Origin: Kitasatospora sp. GAS204B
GTDB lineage: Bacteria > Actinomycetota > Actinomycetes > Streptomycetales > Streptomycetaceae
Assembly: GCF_029892155.1 (NCBI RefSeq)
Contig: NZ_JARZAG010000005.1
Location: 124,001-188,000, forward strand
DNA: 64,000 bases
Direction of reading: 5' to 3'
The notes under the pieces are model-generated. The model had not been told where the DNA came from and made no database searches. It saw only the letters and a program-made list of their open reading frames with translations. The first letter of the stretch is position 1; each line of letters starts with the position of its first letter. The translations under genes were made by a program, and so were the position numbers. Below are positions 60,656-64,000 of the stretch, in pieces.

Positions 60656-61387
60656 CTACCCGAACAGGTAGCCGAACACCGCGTCACCCACCCGCTGATC
60701 GGTGACCTCGACGTTGTTGGCCTCCTCGCGGGCGAACTTGACGGCCTGCTGGAGCTTCTCCACCCGCTCCTGCAGCTCGTTGACCCGCCGGGCCGGCAGC
60801 GCGCCGGAGAACTTCACGGTGGTCCAGTAGCCGACCGGGATGTCCTCGTAGTAGACCTCGACCTGGGCCGGGTGGTTCTCGGTGGCCTCGGCCTTGACGT
60901 GGTTGCGGGGCACCTTCTTGGTGCGGATGGTGCGCACCGCCTCGGTCTTCCAGGAGTCGGTCGACGGGTCCAGGTTCCAGGACTCGGCGGCGTCCAGCAC
61001 CGGCAGCTTGCGCACGAAGGTGAACAGGTCGGTGAGCTGCTTCTCCAGGAAGAGCAGGTAGGGCACCGGCACCTGGGCGAGCAGCAGTTGCCCGTCCACC
61101 ACGACGTCGGCGCAGGCGGAGCGGTTGGCCCAGTCCTTGGTGGCCGTCACGTCGAAGAGCCGGGTCAGCGTCGCCGCGGTCGCCCGCAGGATGTCCTCGG
61201 CCTTCAGCTGCACCCGGGTCGACTCGGGCGGCAGTTGCTCGCCCTCCTCGTCCTTGGGCTGGTAGGTGCGGGAGATCCCGGCCAGCAACGCGGGCTTCTG
61301 GACGTCCTGGTGAGCCTGGGTCAGCTCCTGGAACGACTTGGACTTGACGCCCTTTTCGACGGCGATGATCTGATTCAGCTTCGGCAC
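60656..61387 (-). CDS. conserved protein of unknown function, adjacent to permuted tRNA-like genes
   Basis: This 243-residue protein starts at GTG 61387. It begins VPKLNQIIAVEKGVKSKSFQ. It has HQDVQKPALLAGISRTYQPK, DVTATKDWANRSACADVVVD, VPYLLFLEKQLTDLFTFVRK, TKKVPRNHVKAEATENHPAQ, VEVYYEDIPVGYWTTVKFSG and a C-terminal coiled-coil-like helix (RVNELQERVEKLQQAVKFAR). It has no signal or membrane segment. Similar proteins occur, as I recall, in actinobacteria and their phages without an assigned role. It is co-directional with, and just upstream of, the two permuted tRNA-like genes, so a role in their processing or use is a testable guess. Confidence 0.85.
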   Translation of the reverse strand: MPKLNQIIAVEKGVKSKSFQELTQAHQDVQKPALLAGISRTYQPKDEEGEQLPPESTRVQLKAEDILRATAATLTRLFDVTATKDWANRSACADVVVDGQLLLAQVPVPYLLFLEKQLTDLFTFVRKLPVLDAAESWNLDPSTDSWKTEAVRTIRTKKVPRNHVKAEATENHPAQVEVYYEDIPVGYWTTVKFSGALPARRVNELQERVEKLQQAVKFAREEANNVEVTDQRVGDAVFGYLFG

Positions 61388-61475
61388 ACCCCGGACGCTA
61401 GCAGGACGAACAGACGTGCGGCGAACCGGTTTTCGCGCCCAGCTCTCGCACCCGGGCGGTTTCCGGGCGAACGAC

Positions 61476-61513
61476 CGGGGCCCCGGCTCGGATCGCTCCG
61501 AACCGGGGCCCCG
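61476..61513 (-). terminator. long hairpin terminator of pheT
   Basis: The stem 61476-61492 pairs with 61497-61513 (17 bp, one G-U), with loop TCGC. It lies 14 bp after the pheT stop on the minus strand. Confidence 0.85.
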
Positions 61514-61527
61514 TGGGCCGGGAGGGA

Positions 61528-64000
61528 CTACGCCCCGCGCAGCACCGCGCCGGTGCTGGCGAGCGCGGCGGCCACCGCGGCCTCGCGGGCGGCCGAGGCC
61601 TCGTCCGCGGTCAGCGTGCGGTCGGTGGCCCGGAACCGCAGCGCGTAGGCCAGCGACTTCTTGCCCTCGCCCACCTGCTCGCCGGTGAAGACGTCGAACA
61701 GCCGGATCGCCTCCAGGAGTTCGCCGGCGCCCTCGCGCAGCGCGGCCTCCACCTCGGCGGCCGGCACGGCGGCGTCCACGATCAGCGCCACGTCCTGGGT
61801 GGCCACCGGGTAGCTGGAGACCGTCGGGCCCTGGGCCTGCAGCTCGCCGTCGGCGGTCAGCAGGTCCAGGTCGATCTCGGCGACCACGGTGCGCTCGGGC
61901 AGGTGCAGCGCCTTGACCACCCGCGGGTGCAGCTCGCCGGCGTGGCCGACCACCCGGTCAGTGCCGGCCACCAGCAGCTCGGCGCAGCGGCCCGGGTGCC
62001 AGGGCAGGTACTGGCCCTGGCGGACCGTCAGCTCGACGCCCGCCGCGCGGGCCACCGTGCGGGCCGCCTCGACGGCGTCCGCCCAGCTCGCCGGCGCGCC
62101 CTTGCCCCACCAGCCGGACGGCAGCCGCTCGCCGGTCAGCGCGACGGCGACCCGGCGCGGCTGGTGCGGCAGCGCGGCGTTCAGCGCGGCGATCTCCTCG
62201 TCGCTGGGACGGCGGTCGACCGCCGGACGCGGGGCCACCGGCTGCTCGGCCTCGGGCAGGAAGACCAGGCCGGTCTCGAAGAGCGCCAGATCGGTGTTGC
62301 CGCGGCCGATGTTGCGCCGCACCGCGGCGAGCAGCCCCGGCAGCAGCGTGGTGCGCAGCGCCGGCTCCTCGTCGTTCAGCGGGTTGACCAGCTTGACGGT
62401 GCGCCGGCGCACGTCGTCCGCGGCCAGGCCGAGGCCGTCGAAGGCCGCCTCACCGAGGAACGGGTAGTTGTGCACCTCGACGTAGCCGGCCCCGGCCAGC
62501 GCCACGCCCACCCGGCGGTGCATCCGCTGCACCGGGGTCAGGCCCTGGCCCGGCGGGACGGTGGGCATCCGGGCAGGGACGTTGTCGTAGCCCTCCAGCC
62601 GGATGACCTCCTCCGCGAGGTCGTTGGGGTCGGTCAGGTCGGGCCGCCAGGTGGGCGGGGTGACCTCCAGCAGGTCCCCGCCGGCCACCGAGCAGCCGAC
62701 CTCCTGCAGCCGGCGGGCGACGGTCTCGCGACCGTACTCCAGGCCCGCGATCCGGTCCGGCAGGTCGGCGGCGATGGTGATGGTGCGCACCGGGTGCGGG
62801 GCCGCGATGTCGGTGACCCCGGCCTCGGCGGTGCCGCCGGCGATCAGCACCAGCAGGTCGACGGCGCGCTGCGCGGCGGCCCTGGAGGCCTCCGGGTCCA
62901 CCCCGCGCTCGAAGCGCTTGGAGGCCTCGGAGGGCAGCTTGTGCCGCTTGGCGGCGCGGGCGATGGCCACCGGGTCGAAGTGCGCGGCCTCGATGATCAC
63001 CTCGGTCGAGCCGACCACGGCGCCGGTCTCCTGGTCCACCACCGGGTCGAGGATCTCGGTGGAGGCCCCGCCCATCACGCCGGCCAGACCGATCGGACCG
63101 CTGTTGTCGCAGATCAGCAGGTCCTCGGCGGACAGCTCGCGCTTCTGGCCGTCCAGCGTGGTGAGCACCTCGCCGGCCTCGGCGCGACGCACCTGGATCG
63201 GGCCGTCCACCCGGCTCTTGTCGTACGCGTGCAGCGGCTGACCGACCTCCAGCATCACGTAGTTGGTGATGTCGACGGTCAGCGAGATCGGGCGGACGTG
63301 CATCTTCTGCAGGCGGCGCTGCAGCCAGATCGGCGACTGGGCGGCCGGGTCGATGCCGACCACGGTGCGGGCCACGAAGCGGTCGCAGCCGGCCGGGTCG
63401 GCGACCTTGACCAGGTAGCCGTAGGAGTTGGCCGGCGGCACGTCGAGCAGCGCCGGGTCGGCCAGCGGCAGGCCGTACGCGGCGGCGGCCTCGCGGGCCA
63501 CCCCGCGCATCGACAGGCAGTAGCCGCGGTCGGGGGTGACCGCGATGTCCAGCACCTCGTCGACCAGCTCGAGCAGCTCGATCGCGTCGGTGCCGGGCTC
63601 GTAGTGCGAGGGCAGCACGATGATGCCGTCGTGATCGTCGCCCATGCCCAGCTCACGGGCCGAGCAGATCATGCCGGCCGAGGTGTGGCCGTAGGTCTGG
63701 CGGGCCGCGATCGGGAACGGGCCGGGCAGCACGGCGCCCGGCAGCACCACGACCACCTTGTCGCCCACCGCGAAGTTGCGGGCGCCGCAGACGATCTCCT
63801 GCGGTTCGCCGGTGCCGTTGGCGTCGCCGACGTTGACGAAGCAGTGCCGGATCGGCTTCTTGAAGCCGGTCAGCTCCTCGATCGACAGCACCTCGCCGAC
63901 CACCAGCGGGCCCTTGAGGTCGGCGCCGAGCTGCTCGACGGTCTCGACCTCGAGGCCGGCCCGGATCAGCTTCGCCGCCAGCTCGCGACCGGTCACACCG
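61528..64000 (-). CDS. pheT: phenylalanyl-tRNA synthetase beta subunit (5' end outside window)
   Basis: At least 823 residues are visible. The start lies beyond the right edge; an in-frame GTG at 63996 ([20 protein letters not shown]) is internal. Features in order: tRNA-binding EMAP-like domain ([13 protein letters not shown]), B3/4 editing domain ([20 protein letters not shown] is the conserved GVMGG), B5 domain, the core ([12 protein letters not shown]) and the C-terminal FDX-ACB anticodon-binding domain ([40 protein letters not shown]). With PheS it charges tRNA-Phe. Confidence 0.97.
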   Translation of the reverse strand, partial: GVTGRELAAKLIRAGLEVETVEQLGADLKGPLVVGEVLSIEELTGFKKPIRHCFVNVGDANGTGEPQEIVCGARNFAVGDKVVVVLPGAVLPGPFPIAARQTYGHTSAGMICSARELGMGDDHDGIIVLPSHYEPGTDAIELLELVDEVLDIAVTPDRGYCLSMRGVAREAAAAYGLPLADPALLDVPPANSYGYLVKVADPAGCDRFVARTVVGIDPAAQSPIWLQRRLQKMHVRPISLTVDITNYVMLEVGQPLHAYDKSRVDGPIQVRRAEAGEVLTTLDGQKRELSAEDLLICDNSGPIGLAGVMGGASTEILDPVVDQETGAVVGSTEVIIEAAHFDPVAIARAAKRHKLPSEASKRFERGVDPEASRAAAQRAVDLLVLIAGGTAEAGVTDIAAPHPVRTITIAADLPDRIAGLEYGRETVARRLQEVGCSVAGGDLLEVTPPTWRPDLTDPNDLAEEVIRLEGYDNVPARMPTVPPGQGLTPVQRMHRRVGVALAGAGYVEVHNYPFLGEAAFDGLGLAADDVRRRTVKLVNPLNDEEPALRTTLLPGLLAAVRRNIGRGNTDLALFETGLVFLPEAEQPVAPRPAVDRRPSDEEIAALNAALPHQPRRVAVALTGERLPSGWWGKGAPASWADAVEAARTVARAAGVELTVRQGQYLPWHPGRCAELLVAGTDRVVGHAGELHPRVVKALHLPERTVVAEIDLDLLTADGELQAQGPTVSSYPVATQDVALIVDAAVPAAEVEAALREGAGELLEAIRLFDVFTGEQVGEGKKSLAYALRFRATDRTLTADEASAAREAAVAAALASTGAVLRGA

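Noticed and set aside
1..64000. CRISPR arrays and complete insertion sequences
   Set aside because: No regularly spaced repeats, transposase genes or terminal inverted repeats with target duplications were found on reading both strands.

Overview
This is a high-GC actinobacterial chromosome segment. The gene content points to Streptomycetaceae (Streptomyces, Kitasatospora or a relative): a ScbR/ArpA-type gamma-butyrolactone receptor, an adenosylcobalamin methylmalonyl-CoA mutase locus, a class F sortase, an LCP cell-wall ligase, a P450/ferredoxin pair, many TetR regulators and third-position G/C bias throughout. The genus is not decided by the sequence alone.

Layout. 0-2.5 kb: the end of an ADP-ribosylglycohydrolase gene, the butyrolactone-receptor gene with a palindromic operator candidate, and a frameshifted epimerase gene. 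2.6-7.4 kb: a small secreted protein, glutathione peroxidase, an ABC exporter pair, a HAD-like protein and a GNAT. 7.6-10.2 kb: two TetR/DUF1772 modules in mirror image around a perfect 20-bp inverted repeat. 10.2-13.4 kb: a three-gene operon (small Cys protein, HATPase, small acidic protein) divergent from a HTH-TPR regulator with a NUDIX hydrolase. 13.6-15.1 kb: an NCS1 permease. 15.15-19.8 kb: a two-gene RNA-repair operon (RNA ligase-kinase, plus a four-domain repair protein). 19.9-23.6 kb: a dienelactone hydrolase, a mannosyltransferase, an unlisted 31-residue protein and a thiol peroxidase. 23.7-28.8 kb: mutA-mutB-meaB. 29-33.4 kb: broken mobile-type small genes, a secreted collagenase and a LysR regulator. 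33.5-38.2 kb: an MFS-apolipoprotein N-acyltransferase fusion and a flotillin/NfeD pair. 38.4-46.1 kb: VOC, PPOX-like and glycosyltransferase genes, lysA, LCP and metG. 46.1-49.7 kb: an ABC-2 exporter and P450-ferredoxin. 49.7-60.2 kb: secreted peptidase, sortase, GH13, polysaccharide deacetylase, SnoaL, SDR, hydroxyacyl-CoA dehydrogenase and GH25 lysozyme genes. 60.3-64 kb: an RNA-gene cluster, an unrecognised conserved protein and the phenylalanyl-tRNA synthetase beta subunit, which runs off the window.

Most striking finding. Between the GH25 gene and the unrecognised gene (about 60.33-60.60 kb, minus strand) lie two tRNA-like genes whose halves are in circularly permuted order. In each, a T-arm plus 3' acceptor strand comes first, then an 8-nt linker, then the 5' acceptor strand plus D-arm. 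In both, the acceptor strands pair over 7 bp across the linker, and the anticodon-arm strands pair over 7 bp when the ends are brought together. Permuted tRNA genes are established in some algae and an archaeon. I know of no established bacterial case, and maturation would need cutting and joining of RNA. An RNA ligase-kinase and a multidomain RNA-repair protein are encoded 40 kb away in the same window. Any functional link between the two loci is inference.
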